From the NCBI GenBank assembly GCA_014804655.1, contig JAAUZK010000050.1:1-46306 (forward strand): DNA of 46,306 bases, read 5' to 3'. A program made the translations under genes and the position numbers. Positions 24,811-33,420 of this stretch are shown here, piece after piece. Positions within the stretch are counted from its first letter, which is position 1; each line of letters opens with the position of its first letter. The DNA is from Lachnospiraceae bacterium. Its GTDB lineage: Bacteria; Bacillota; Clostridia; Lachnospirales; Lachnospiraceae. The notes beneath the pieces are model-generated. The model made no database searches and was not told the DNA's origin. It saw only the letters and a program-made list of their open reading frames with translations.

Positions 24811-26244
24811 CTAAACAGTACGAAGACCCGCTGGCTTCATTTGTTTCATTTGAGATAAATGCAAAATATCTCTATATGCCACAAGCTTAACATTCCCCAT
24901 CTTATCCGCAGCATCCACGCACCCTTTGGTAAATCCATTTTTTGCAAACAAATACAACCATATTGTGCCATAGCGAAACATTTGGCTCCGCCTTACCAGC
25001 GTTTCCAATACACCCGCATCAACCTTTTCATTGGTCCATTTACATTCTCCAAAGAGTACCGTATTCTTATCCTGTTCGCCCATAATATCAATTTCCGTCT
25101 GTTTTCGGGTAGCCGGGTTAGTCCCCCACCAACGGCCAAGTTCTCTAAATTCCACAGGAGATTTACCGGCCAGCAATAAACTCCAGAGGTACTGCTTACA
25201 TATCTCCTCAAACACCTTCCCCATATAATCCGACAGATGTGGCTCAATTCTTCTATAGGCCAGATCAGCAGCTCCACGACCAATAATCGAATAATTCTCC
25301 GGGACAAATCTATACCAGAACCGGAACATATTATCATCAATGGTGTAAATTGATTTTCGGGATTCTTTTTCACCGTAAGACGTTTCCTTTTGAACCAGCC
25401 CAAGCGCTATCAAATTTTTCAAATAAGCGGTGCAGGCACTGGTACTCTCGCCCACCTTAGTAGAAATCTCTGCCATGCGGGATGCACCGGTTGCAATGGC
25501 AGTAATAATAGCGTTATAAAGCGTCGGTTCACGCACCTCTTGTTTCAATAGGTTCTCCGGCTCCTCAAAAAGTGACGATGTCGGATTAAAAAACGTATTC
25601 TTAATGTTATCCTCAACACTCAATTTATCATCCATCTGCAACAGATACTGCGGTGTTCCGCCCACAATTCCGTAAATCAATGCTTTGTCCTCATCGGAGA
25701 AATTCTTGAAACACCGGCAAGTATCCGCAAAATCAAACGGCAGTATCTTCATCTGTGCCGTACGCCTGCCATAAAGCGGCGCTTTATAGCTCAATACATG
25801 ATCTTCCATATAAGACATAGAAGAACCGCAAAGAATCAGCATCAGTTTGGAACTGTCTTTGTATTTATCAATTAAAAGCTGTAACGTAGAAGCCAGACTA
25901 TCAGAAGAACGAGCCACATAAGGATACTCGTCGATTACCAAAATCAGACGCTCATTTTCCGCCAACTTAAAAACATATTCCAATGCAGATTGAAAAGAAA
26001 CAAAAGTCGTCTCTACCGGAATACCTGTTCCGAACTCCAGGATATTCTTACTGAAGTTTTCCAGATTCTGCTTGGCATTGCTCTCCACCCCCATAAAATA
26101 GATTGCCCTTTTATCTTTAATAAATTGGGTGATGAGCGCAGTTTTTCCCACGCGCCGACGTCCGTAAATGACTGCAAACTCAAACTTGTTCGATGAATAT
26201 AACCTATTCAGCGAAGCCAATTCTCTCTCTCTGCCAATAAACAT
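24811..26244 (-). CDS. ATPase with C-terminal DUF234 (PD-(D/E)xK-like) domain, copy 2
   Basis: A 477-residue paralogue of the downstream gene with the same order: FIGRERELASLNRLY, Walker A GRRRVGKT (28-35), Walker B LILVIDEYPYVARS, MLILCGSSMSYMEDHV, APLYGRRTAQM, a winged-helix stretch, then RWWGTNPATRKQTEIDIMGE and VLFGECKWTN. Both copies keep the ATPase and nuclease-like residues, so neither looks dead. The protein sequences are diverged enough that the duplication is old, or the two were acquired separately. It has its own SigA promoter (26273-26301) and GGAGG before ATG 26244. Function unknown. Confidence 0.85.
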   Translation of the reverse strand: MFIGRERELASLNRLYSSNKFEFAVIYGRRRVGKTALITQFIKDKRAIYFMGVESNAKQNLENFSKNILEFGTGIPVETTFVSFQSALEYVFKLAENERLILVIDEYPYVARSSDSLASTLQLLIDKYKDSSKLMLILCGSSMSYMEDHVLSYKAPLYGRRTAQMKILPFDFADTCRCFKNFSDEDKALIYGIVGGTPQYLLQMDDKLSVEDNIKNTFFNPTSSLFEEPENLLKQEVREPTLYNAIITAIATGASRMAEISTKVGESTSACTAYLKNLIALGLVQKETSYGEKESRKSIYTIDDNMFRFWYRFVPENYSIIGRGAADLAYRRIEPHLSDYMGKVFEEICKQYLWSLLLAGKSPVEFRELGRWWGTNPATRKQTEIDIMGEQDKNTVLFGECKWTNEKVDAGVLETLVRRSQMFRYGTIWLYLFAKNGFTKGCVDAADKMGNVKLVAYRDILHLSQMKQMKPAGLRTV

Positions 26245-26272
26245 TCTTCAACCTCCAATCAATATTATTTAT

Positions 26273-26301
26273 AATATACCAATCGGATGTGCTTTAGTCA
26301 A
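26273..26301 (-). promoter_or_regulatory. SigA promoter of ATPase copy 2
   Basis: TTGACT (26296-26301), 17 bp, TATATT (26273-26278). Confidence 0.75.
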
Positions 26302-26378
26302 TTACGATTTACTAATTTATAATTTACTAAAAAGAAATCTGAAGCATCAATCCCTAACTTTCCCATAAATACCTTTTT

Positions 26379-26396
26379 TACTACTCATGAGTAGTA
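26379..26396. promoter_or_regulatory. Perfect 18-bp palindrome TACTACTCATGAGTAGTA
   Basis: A perfect dyad about 80 bp upstream of the ATPase copy 2 promoter. Its TACTAC...GTAGTA ends resemble BlaI/MecI-type operators, but no blaI gene is in the window. It may be an operator or an orphan left by a lost gene. Confidence 0.5.
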
Positions 26397-26471
26397 TACT
26401 TTAGCGTAGTATTTTTTCAAAAACATATTTTACTTACTATGATGTAACAAATATTACAAACAAGTTTTTCC

Positions 26472-26503
26472 ATAAGAAAAAGACCGAAGCACATGCTCCG
26501 GCC
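26472..26503 (-). terminator. Rho-independent terminator of the fic-TIGR00266 unit
   Basis: On the minus strand GGCCGGAGC and GCTTCGGTC pair (with G-U pairs) and are followed by TTTTTCTT. It lies 68 nt after the TIGR00266 stop codon. Confidence 0.8.
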
Positions 26504-26570
26504 TTCTTAAACTAATCTGCTGATCCGAATGACATACCCGGTTGGTACTATCCCAATACCTCATTCCCAT

Positions 26571-27251
26571 CTACCTCGACGGCACCATCCCGATAATTCT
26601 TCCCGCGAACTCATTAAAGTTCTGTGTCTGCAGAATAACCTTACCCGGTCCTGTCAGCCTGGTCAGGAACAGACCTTCGCCGCCCATGAATATGTTCTTA
26701 AGTCCTTTTACCGTCTCGATGTCGTATTTCACAGATCTTTCGAATGCCACAACATTTCCCGTATCTACTTTAAGCACTTCTCCGGGTGCCAGATTCTTCT
26801 CCACTTTATTGCCGTCGATCTCAAGGAAGACCATGCCGCTTCCGCTGATGTCCTGCAGAATGAATCCTTCTCCTCCGAACAATCCGGCAGAAAACTTCTT
26901 GGTAAATGTCACGTTCAGGTTCACTGTCTCCTGCGCGCACAGAAAAGCGCCCTTCTGGCAGATCATACCACCGCTTGCTCCCACATCGATGGGCAGCACT
27001 TCGCCCGCAACCGTGGACGCAAACGCTACCATGCTGCCAGCACGCTCCGCCTTATAGGTTGCCATGAAAAGTGACTCGCCGGAAAACATTCTCCCGATAC
27101 TCTTGCCCAGACCGCCCCTCATATTGGAATCCATGGCAATTCCATCCGTCATCCATGCCATTCCGCCCGACTGTGTGTACATGGACTCTCCCGGTGCGTC
27201 AAAGAGCACCTCCACTGCCGGCATCGTGTCTCCGATGATTCTGTACTGCAT
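26571..27251 (-). CDS. TIGR00266 (AIM24-type) family protein
   Basis: A 226-residue beta-rich protein with the family features: ESMYTQSGGMAWMTDGIAMD, FMATYKAERAGSMVAFAST, FLEIDGNKVEKNLAPGEVLKVDTGNVV split across the middle, and FMGGEGLFLTRLTGPGKVIL near the end. The fold is a double-stranded beta-barrel; the family has no settled function. AAAGGAGG lies 8 nt before ATG 27251, so an in-frame ATG at 27308, inside the fic gene, is rejected. It starts 23 nt after the fic stop, probably on one transcript. Confidence 0.88.
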   Translation of the reverse strand: MQYRIIGDTMPAVEVLFDAPGESMYTQSGGMAWMTDGIAMDSNMRGGLGKSIGRMFSGESLFMATYKAERAGSMVAFASTVAGEVLPIDVGASGGMICQKGAFLCAQETVNLNVTFTKKFSAGLFGGEGFILQDISGSGMVFLEIDGNKVEKNLAPGEVLKVDTGNVVAFERSVKYDIETVKGLKNIFMGGEGLFLTRLTGPGKVILQTQNFNEFAGRIIGMVPSR

Positions 27252-27274
27252 AATTACTTCCTCCTTTATCACAA

Positions 27275-28396
27275 TTATTTTAACGGCAATTTTATTAGAA
27301 TTTCCCACCGCCCGTTACGTTTTCCGTTCAAACGTCTCAAATATCCCTTTTCTTGCAATTCTACAGTTTTTCTTTTAATAGTACGTTCCGATTTTCCGCT
27401 TTTGCGGGCCAGTTCTCTCTGTGTGATCGTCGGCTCATCCGCAACAATCTGTAAGATCGCCAGTTCATCCAAAGTGCAATTGATTGTATCATTCAAAGTG
27501 CCATTTTGGCACTTTGAAATGTTTTGATTGGCACTTTGAACAATATCATTCCGAATCTCCTTTGCATACTCGATGTGTAGATATCTGTTTTTCAACTCAT
27601 GATTCTTATTCAACAGTAAATTTTCAAAAAAGAGTTCGAGGTACTCTGTTGTAGCATTTATTCCGGCAGAAAAATTATTGTAGTTCGCTCTCACCAACGC
27701 ATTTCTAAAATACCATGAATGGTTGGCAAAAACGTCATTTCCGATACGAAATCCAAACGTTTTCAAATATTTAATGATAAATACTGCGGTTGCCCTTGTA
27801 TTCCCTTCACAGAATGGATGAATCTGCCATATACCGGACGTAAACTTCGAAATATGCTTTATCGATTCCGCCACAGAAAGGCCTTCATAGGAAAACTGTT
27901 TTTCCATATCGAAATCATATGCAAGTGTCGGTTTAATGCTTTCAGCAGAAGCATACAATACCGTCGCTCCCTTCAGCACCCACTCTTTCTTGGTTATATT
28001 ATATGTTCTGATTATGCCCGCATGGTTAAACACCCCTTCAAAAAGGCGTTTATGAATCGTCTGCCATTCCGCCGGTGAAAATTGAAATGTCTGCTCGCCT
28101 AAAAGTGCTGCAATCCTTGAAGCCACAATATCCGCTTCCATAGTATCAAACGAAACATCTTCCCTATCCGCCCTCTCTTCATAATAGGACTGTATTCTCT
28201 TTTGTGCAACATCAATATCAATCTTGCCTTCAATATGTTCTTTTGCCGTTTCAAGCAGATACTCCGAAGTCTTGAGTCCATCTACATCCTGCAGGCCGAT
28301 TGCAGTCTCCCACGCTTTACTCTTTTCAGTTTTGGTTGGCTCACTCTGCCTGATATATTGTTCCAGTTCAAATTTCCAATTATTTGTCTCCGGCAT
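27275..28396 (-). CDS. Fic family protein with C-terminal winged HTH
   Basis: A 373-residue protein. Residues 30-75 form a helical segment resembling antitoxin VbhA-type regulation (TSEYLLETAKEHIEGKIDID), though no clear (S/T)xxxE(G/N) inhibitory motif is seen. The Fic core has the active site HPFCEGNTR at 193-201 (standard HPFxxGNGR; here Thr replaces Gly). A winged HTH (about 310-370, TITQRELARKSGKSERTIKR) ends the protein. Fic enzymes usually transfer AMP to protein Ser/Thr/Tyr. GGAGG precedes ATG 28396. The linker DNA carries palindromic repeats (27492-27540), a possible autoregulatory site. Confidence 0.9.
   Translation of the reverse strand: MPETNNWKFELEQYIRQSEPTKTEKSKAWETAIGLQDVDGLKTSEYLLETAKEHIEGKIDIDVAQKRIQSYYEERADREDVSFDTMEADIVASRIAALLGEQTFQFSPAEWQTIHKRLFEGVFNHAGIIRTYNITKKEWVLKGATVLYASAESIKPTLAYDFDMEKQFSYEGLSVAESIKHISKFTSGIWQIHPFCEGNTRATAVFIIKYLKTFGFRIGNDVFANHSWYFRNALVRANYNNFSAGINATTEYLELFFENLLLNKNHELKNRYLHIEYAKEIRNDIVQSANQNISKCQNGTLNDTINCTLDELAILQIVADEPTITQRELARKSGKSERTIKRKTVELQEKGYLRRLNGKRNGRWEILIKLPLK
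27492..27540. repeat. Palindromic and direct repeats inside fic
   Basis: TTCAAAGTGCC (27492-27502) and GGCACTTTGAA (27508-27518) form a perfect 11-bp inverted repeat with a 5-nt loop. GGCACTTTGAA occurs again at 27530-27540, and CAAAGTGC just before. They lie in the linker between the Fic and HTH domains. Confidence 0.8.
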
Positions 28397-28425
28397 TGCA
28401 TATCCTCCACTGACTTCATATATAC

Positions 28426-28454
28426 AGTATACTTAATAAAGCATTTTTCTTCAA
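28426..28454 (-). promoter_or_regulatory. SigA promoter of fic
   Basis: TTGAAG (28449-28454), 17 bp, TATACT (28426-28431). Confidence 0.72.
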
Positions 28455-28583
28455 CAATATTTTGTCTGCATTTTCAATTGGTTTCCTTACCTGTCGGAAT
28501 ATAAATATCTTCACATACACCAAAGAGGACCAAACGACGCTCTCACGCCATTCAGCCCTCTTTTTATGATTAAAATCTCTCTT

Positions 28584-30722
28584 TTATGAATTTCCTTCCA
28601 TCGCCTCCGCCACTGCAGTCTCGCAGCTTCTCATGGCGAGAATCGTCTTATCGAAAAGGTCATCCAGCTCCCAGCCCAGCATTTCAGCTCCCTGGGAAAT
28701 GATCTCTCTGGAACAGCCTGCCGCAAATTTCTTGTCCTTGAACTTCTTTTTCAGGCTCTTGACTTCCATATCCATCGTACTCTTAGACGGACGCATCAGC
28801 GCACAGGACCAGATCAGACCTGTAAGCTCGTCCGCCGCAAAGAGCACTTTTTCCATCTCCAGTTTCGGTTCTTCCTCGCTGCAGATTCCGTAGCCATGAG
28901 AGCAGACCGCGTAGATCATGTCCTCGCTCACCCCTGCCTCGCGCAGAAGCTCCGGCGCTTTCTTACAGTGTTCCTCGGGATACAGCTCGAAATCGATATC
29001 GTGAAGAAGTCCGGTAATGCCCCAGAACTCTTCTTCCTGCGCATAGCCCAGTTCCTTCGCATACCACCGCATCACGCCTTCCACCGTCAACGCGTGTTGG
29101 ATATGGAAAGGCTCTTTGTTATATTTCTTCAGCAGTTCCAGTGCGTCTTCTCTGGAAATACTGCTCTGCTTCGCACTTTGAGCCGCGTTCTTTTTCACGC
29201 TCTTTGCGCCGTCGGACGGCTTCTTATCAAGACTCTTCATGGTCGGGAATAGCAAGACATCCCTAATCGCCGGAGAGTTTGTAAGCAACATTACCAGTCT
29301 GTCGATTCCGTATCCGATACCACCCGTCGGCGGCATACCGATCTCCAGCGCATTCATGAAATCTTCATCAGTGGTATTTGCTTCCTCATCACCTGCTGCC
29401 AGTGCCTCTTCCTGTGCCTTGAAACGTTCCCTCTGATCAATCGGGTCGTTTAATTCCGAGTAAGCGTTGCACATCTCACGCCCCGTAATAAATAACTCAA
29501 AACGCTCCACATAATCCGGCTTATCCGGTTTCTTCTTCGTCAGCGGCGAGATCTCGATCGGGTGATCCATGATAAAAGTAGGCTGCACCAGATGCTCCTC
29601 CACAAACTCTTCAAAGAACAGGTTCAGAATATCACCTTTCTTATGTCTTTCCTCATAATGGATCTCTTTCTCATCGGCCAGCTTCTTCGCCTCCGCGGTA
29701 TCTTTCACTGTATCAAAATCCACGCCGGCATACTTCTTGACGGCCTCTATCATGGTCATGCGCTCAAAAGGCTTACCGAGATCGATCATCTCGTCACCGT
29801 AAGGAACGGTGGTGGTCCCGCATACTTCCTGCGCTACATGACGGAACATATTCTCTGTCAGATCCATCATACCGTAATAATCCGTATATGCCTGATATAA
29901 TTCCATCAATGTAAACTCCGGATTATGTCTTGCGTCTAATCCTTCATTCCGGAACACACGCCCGATCTCATAGACTCTCTCCATGCCGCCTACGATCAGT
30001 CTTTTCAGATACAGCTCCAGCGAAATGCGCAGCTTCACGTCTTCATCCAGCGCATTATAGTGTGTCTCGAAAGGTCTCGCCGCAGCGCCTCCGGCATTGG
30101 ATACAAGCATGGGTGTCTCCACCTCAAGGAAACCTTGTCCATCCAGATAACGTCTGATGGAGCTGATGATCTTAGAACGCATAACGAATGTTTTCTTCAC
30201 GTCCTCGTTCATGATCAAATCTGTATATCGCTGACGATAACGAATATCTGTATTTACCAGGCCATGATACTTCTCCGGCAGGATCTGTAAACTTTTTGAC
30301 AGTAGTGTCAGTTTTGCTGCATGAATCGAAATCTCGCCTGTTTTCGTGGTAAACACTTCGCCCTCTATACCTACGATGTCACCCACGTCATATTTTTTGA
30401 ATTCGGCATAGGACTCCTCGCCGATGCTGTCTCTGGCAACATAGCACTGGATATCGCCCTGCAAGTCCTGCACATTACAGAAAGAAGCTTTGCCCATGAT
30501 ACGTTTGGACATCACACGGCCCGCGATGGTGACATTTTTGCCTTCCAACGCATCATAATTATCTTTGATCTCCTGACTGTGATGGGTCATATCATATTTT
30601 GTGATCTGAAAAGGATCTTTGCCGCTCTCCTGCAATGCGGCAAGCTTCTCCCGTCTCACCTTCAGAAGTTGATTGATATCCTGCACCTGCTGCCCGTTTC
30701 CCTGATTCTGTGCTTCTGCCAT
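28584..30722 (-). CDS. lysS: Lysyl-tRNA synthetase fused to an HD hydrolase domain
   Basis: A 712-residue protein. Residues 1-499 are a complete class II LysRS: OB-fold anticodon domain (NVTIAGRVMSKRIMGKASFC), motif 2 in RVFRNEGLDARHNPEFT, motif 3 in GIGYGIDRLVMLLTN. A Lys/Ala/Ser-rich linker (about 500-524) leads to an HD domain (525-712) with H540/H543, the HD pair at 574-575 (GITGLLHDIDFE), HGYG near 609 and D631 (FAADELTGL). The HD part looks metal-competent and should hydrolyse a phosphate ester, perhaps a nucleotide. Normal LysRS is about 490-510 residues, so the extension is a true extra domain. It follows greA by 38 nt on the same transcript. Confidence 0.93.
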   Translation of the reverse strand: MAEAQNQGNGQQVQDINQLLKVRREKLAALQESGKDPFQITKYDMTHHSQEIKDNYDALEGKNVTIAGRVMSKRIMGKASFCNVQDLQGDIQCYVARDSIGEESYAEFKKYDVGDIVGIEGEVFTTKTGEISIHAAKLTLLSKSLQILPEKYHGLVNTDIRYRQRYTDLIMNEDVKKTFVMRSKIISSIRRYLDGQGFLEVETPMLVSNAGGAAARPFETHYNALDEDVKLRISLELYLKRLIVGGMERVYEIGRVFRNEGLDARHNPEFTLMELYQAYTDYYGMMDLTENMFRHVAQEVCGTTTVPYGDEMIDLGKPFERMTMIEAVKKYAGVDFDTVKDTAEAKKLADEKEIHYEERHKKGDILNLFFEEFVEEHLVQPTFIMDHPIEISPLTKKKPDKPDYVERFELFITGREMCNAYSELNDPIDQRERFKAQEEALAAGDEEANTTDEDFMNALEIGMPPTGGIGYGIDRLVMLLTNSPAIRDVLLFPTMKSLDKKPSDGAKSVKKNAAQSAKQSSISREDALELLKKYNKEPFHIQHALTVEGVMRWYAKELGYAQEEEFWGITGLLHDIDFELYPEEHCKKAPELLREAGVSEDMIYAVCSHGYGICSEEEPKLEMEKVLFAADELTGLIWSCALMRPSKSTMDMEVKSLKKKFKDKKFAAGCSREIISQGAEMLGWELDDLFDKTILAMRSCETAVAEAMEGNS

Positions 30723-30760
30723 GTCAATACCTACACCTTTCTCACTTGTTTATATCCTAA

Positions 30761-31243
30761 TCAGTTCGATCTCTGAATCTCCAGCACTTTATACTGAATA
30801 ACTCCCGCCTGCGTCTCCACATCTACCGTATCGCCGACCTTGGCACCGATCAGCGCCTTACCCACGGGAGACTCATTGGAAATCTTGCCTTTTAAGCTGT
30901 TAGCCTCTGTGGAGCCTACGATCTTATACTCCAACTCCTCATTATATTCCATGTCCAGAATCTTTACCTGACAGCCGATGTTGATCTTGTCTAAGTCCAC
31001 TTCATCCTCAACGACTACTTCCGCATTCTTAAGGATCTTCTCCAGTTCTTCGATTCTGGCCTCGATATCACGTTGTTCGTCCTTCGCCGCATCATACTCC
31101 GCATTCTCCGACAAGTCGCCCTGCTCTCTCGCCTCTTTGATCTTCTGCGCAACTTCCTTACGCTTTACAACCTTCAGATCGTGCAGCTCGTCCTCATATT
31201 TCCTCAATCCCTCATACGTTAAGATATTTTTCTTCTCCTGCAT
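30761..31243 (-). CDS. greA: Transcription elongation factor GreA
   Basis: A 160-residue factor that rescues backtracked RNA polymerase by stimulating transcript cleavage. The N-terminal coiled coil has [17 protein letters not shown] and the acidic tip [15 protein letters not shown]; the C-terminal FKBP-like domain ends [20 protein letters not shown]. Length is standard. AAAGGAAGG lies upstream of ATG 31243. It precedes lysS, a common Firmicute arrangement. Confidence 0.96.
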   Translation of the reverse strand: MQEKKNILTYEGLRKYEDELHDLKVVKRKEVAQKIKEAREQGDLSENAEYDAAKDEQRDIEARIEELEKILKNAEVVVEDEVDLDKINIGCQVKILDMEYNEELEYKIVGSTEANSLKGKISNESPVGKALIGAKVGDTVDVETQAGVIQYKVLEIQRSN

Positions 31244-31321
31244 GGTAAATTTTCCTTCCTTTATATATTATTTCATATCCAATTTGTATTTGCACCGTCT
31301 AATCTTCATGTCCTTTTTAAC

Positions 31322-32182
31322 TTAACTATCATACCCACTTTTCACTATAGTGTCAAGGTATTTTAACGGTGAAATATACGAAATCCAAGGCGTTTTTCGT
31401 CTAAGCAGCCGTTCCTTTTCCGTTTCGGACATCATATCAATATAAACCGCCTTACTCCCCGGCAATATTTTAGGATATCGAAACCGCCCGCTGTAGTCTA
31501 AGATCATGCCGCCGCACCGCGGTTTTCCGCACTTAAGAACAGCTCCCTCACATAGATCGTCCACCTTCCCGCCATAAGACGTCACATAGGGTTCCAGCTG
31601 CGGTACAAGCCCGTACTCATAGTAATACTCGTCCAGATGACTGCCCAGCTCCATCCAGATATCCGTCTCCGCAACCTCCTCGTAGAAGATCAAGAGTCTG
31701 TTGATTTTCGGCAGATAGGGCTGTAAAAGTTCTCTTGTCATCTGCATCTGCCCGTCCGTATCCGCCGGCGCACCTAAGAGCACCGCCGCTTCCCCACACT
31801 CCCCGATCATCCCTGCCGCATACTGGCGGACAAGCTGTGTCGCCACCATCTGCATGGTCTCCCTGCGCGGAAGGAAACGTCCCTCAAAGTCCTCCGTCAG
31901 AAGAAAGGCGATCTGCGGGTGAAGCCAGGTATCAGTCATACCTTCCACATGCCGCAGCACATTCTCCATTGCCTCTGCCAACATCTGCGGTTTCCACGGT
32001 CTTTTCTTATAATAAAAAGGAGCTACGGCGCACCCCGCCACATCGAACTCATCCGCTTCCCCATAATACCGCAGAGTCAACTTCTCCTCCCGAAACCGCC
32101 GCCTCATTGCCATAAAAAAGTTATTCTGTTGTTCCCGCTGCTCCTGCATGGGATAATAATATATAATCTTTTCCCGCTCCAT
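31322..32182 (-). CDS. Conserved hypothetical protein
   Basis: I do not recognise this 286-residue protein. It starts MEREKIIYYYPMQEQREQQN, has no signal peptide or membrane segment, and mixes acidic and aromatic runs. Two internal parts look structured: MGSx-free Rossmann-like text around AAVLLGAPADTD and INRLLIFYEEVAETD, and a late KCGKPRCGGMILDYSGRFRY. The Cys-x5-Cys might be structural. It lies between the 169-nt inverted-repeat element and greA, so it is probably part of the dusB-greA-lysS transcript. The codon pattern and direction agree with its neighbours. Confidence 0.6.
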   Translation of the reverse strand: MEREKIIYYYPMQEQREQQNNFFMAMRRRFREEKLTLRYYGEADEFDVAGCAVAPFYYKKRPWKPQMLAEAMENVLRHVEGMTDTWLHPQIAFLLTEDFEGRFLPRRETMQMVATQLVRQYAAGMIGECGEAAVLLGAPADTDGQMQMTRELLQPYLPKINRLLIFYEEVAETDIWMELGSHLDEYYYEYGLVPQLEPYVTSYGGKVDDLCEGAVLKCGKPRCGGMILDYSGRFRYPKILPGSKAVYIDMMSETEKERLLRRKTPWISYISPLKYLDTIVKSGYDS

Positions 32183-32205
32183 GCATTAATATATGCGCTT
32201 CCCCA

Positions 32206-32374
32206 TTCAGCCATGCAGAAATTAAAACATAATATTTCCGTGGGAGCTAGCTCACTAAGGAAATATTATGCTTTAATTTCTATAGGGCGGAACGCCCGCA
32301 ATGAATAACTTGCCGTCAACACGATCAACTTCTTCACGATCTTCACACGGCAAGTTATGAATAGCATGGCTGAA
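32206..32374. repeat. 169-nt nested inverted-repeat element (closing stem plus three hairpins)
   Basis: An 11-bp closing stem, TTCAGCCATGC (32206-32216) with GCATGGCTGAA (32364-32374), encloses three hairpins. H1 is 32217-32281 with 23-nt arms and one mismatch (a G-U pair on the minus-strand RNA); its loop holds GAGCTAGCTC. H2 is 32285-32297 (GGGCG-GAA-CGCCC). H3 is 32305-32358 with 12-bp arms (ATAACTTGCCGT). The element begins 4 nt after the dusB stop and fills most of the gap to the next gene. No U-run follows. It may be a structured RNA or a MITE-like element. Confidence 0.8.
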
Positions 32375-32378
32375 CCCT

Positions 32379-33353
32379 TCAAAACTCCTCCTCCACCAGC
32401 CGTCTTAACTCCTCGAAACTCTCCACCATATTAACGCTCTGCCGCAGTCTGGCGGAATGCGGCATACCGGCAGTATACCAGGACACATGCTTGCGCATCT
32501 CGCGTATTCCCGTATATTCCCCCTTGCATGCAAGCTGTAGCTGTGCATGCCGCAGGATCATCTCTTTTACTTCCTCCCTGTCCGGAGGCTCTACTATGGT
32601 CCCGTCACGCAGATAAGCCTCCATCTGGCGAAACAGCCACGGATTGCCGCGGGCGGCCCGCCCCACCATAACGCCGTCGCAGCCCGTCTCGCGAAGCATT
32701 CTTGCCGCATCGGCACCGTCCGTCACATCACCGTTACCGATCACCGGAACAGACACGCTCTCCTTCACCTTCGCCAGAATCTCCCAATCCGCTTCTCCGG
32801 CATAATACTGTTCCCTCGTCCTGCCGTGCACCGCTATCGCCGACGCGCCCGCATCTTCCGCTATCTTCGCGATCTCCACCGCATTGACATGCGCCTCGTC
32901 AAACCCCTTGCGAATCTTAATCGTTACCGGCTTATTGACTGATTTAGTCACGGCAGACACAATCTCGCCCACCAGCTTAGGATCTTTCATCAATGCCGAT
33001 CCTTCCCCGTTATTTACCACCTTAGGCACGGGACATCCCATATTGATGTCCAGAATATCAAAAGGTCTGTCCTCAATCTGCTTCGCCATTTCGCTCATGA
33101 TCTTCGGATCCGACCCGAAGAGCTGCAAGGATACGATTTCCTCCTGCGGATGAATTTCCAGCAGACTTTCCGTATTTTTATTTTTATATAAAATGGCTTT
33201 GGCACTGACCATCTCCATGCAGCACATGCCCGCTCCCTGTTCGCTGCACAGCAAACGAAAAGGCAGGTCTGTCACGCCTGCCATGGGAGCCAGTATGATG
33301 TTGTTCTTCAATGTAACACTGCCTATCGTCAGTTCGTGCAATAAGCTGTCCAT
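32379..33353 (-). CDS. dusB: tRNA-dihydrouridine synthase DusB
   Basis: A 324-residue FMN enzyme that reduces uridine in the tRNA D-loop. TIM-barrel landmarks: NNIILAPMAGVTDLPFRLLC, LDINMGCPVPKVVNNGEGSA (with catalytic Cys), ITVxGRTREQ-type AVHGRTREQYYAGEADWE, and VIGNGDVTDGADAARML and DGVMVGRAARGNPWLF. The family begins near DSLLHELTIGSVTLKN, so ATG 33353 is used rather than in-frame ATGs up to 33440 that run through hairpins. The 169-nt repeat element follows its stop codon. Confidence 0.93.
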   Translation of the reverse strand: MDSLLHELTIGSVTLKNNIILAPMAGVTDLPFRLLCSEQGAGMCCMEMVSAKAILYKNKNTESLLEIHPQEEIVSLQLFGSDPKIMSEMAKQIEDRPFDILDINMGCPVPKVVNNGEGSALMKDPKLVGEIVSAVTKSVNKPVTIKIRKGFDEAHVNAVEIAKIAEDAGASAIAVHGRTREQYYAGEADWEILAKVKESVSVPVIGNGDVTDGADAARMLRETGCDGVMVGRAARGNPWLFRQMEAYLRDGTIVEPPDREEVKEMILRHAQLQLACKGEYTGIREMRKHVSWYTAGMPHSARLRQSVNMVESFEELRRLVEEEF

Positions 33354-33420
33354 TATCCCATCCGCCTTATTTTTTAAAATTCTTCTCACACTAATACCCA
33401 TGCCCTTCTCACAGCCTGCG

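Larger units (their letters stand above)
26252..26570. other. Gene-free gap with regulatory elements only
   Basis: About 320 bp hold the ribosome site and promoter of ATPase copy 2, TAGTAAAT direct repeats (about 26307-26330), the 18-bp palindrome at 26379-26396, and the terminator of the TIGR00266 gene. I see no coding sequence. Confidence 0.6.

Noticed and set aside
28397..28583. Strong terminator after lysS
   Set aside because: AAAGAGG/CCTCTTT can pair (about 28523-28565), but the loop is long and the minus-strand U-run is poor; not supported enough to list.
32206..32374. Plain MITE with target-site duplication
   Set aside because: The flanks (CCCCA and CCCTT) do not give an exact duplication, so the mobile interpretation is left open and not asserted.
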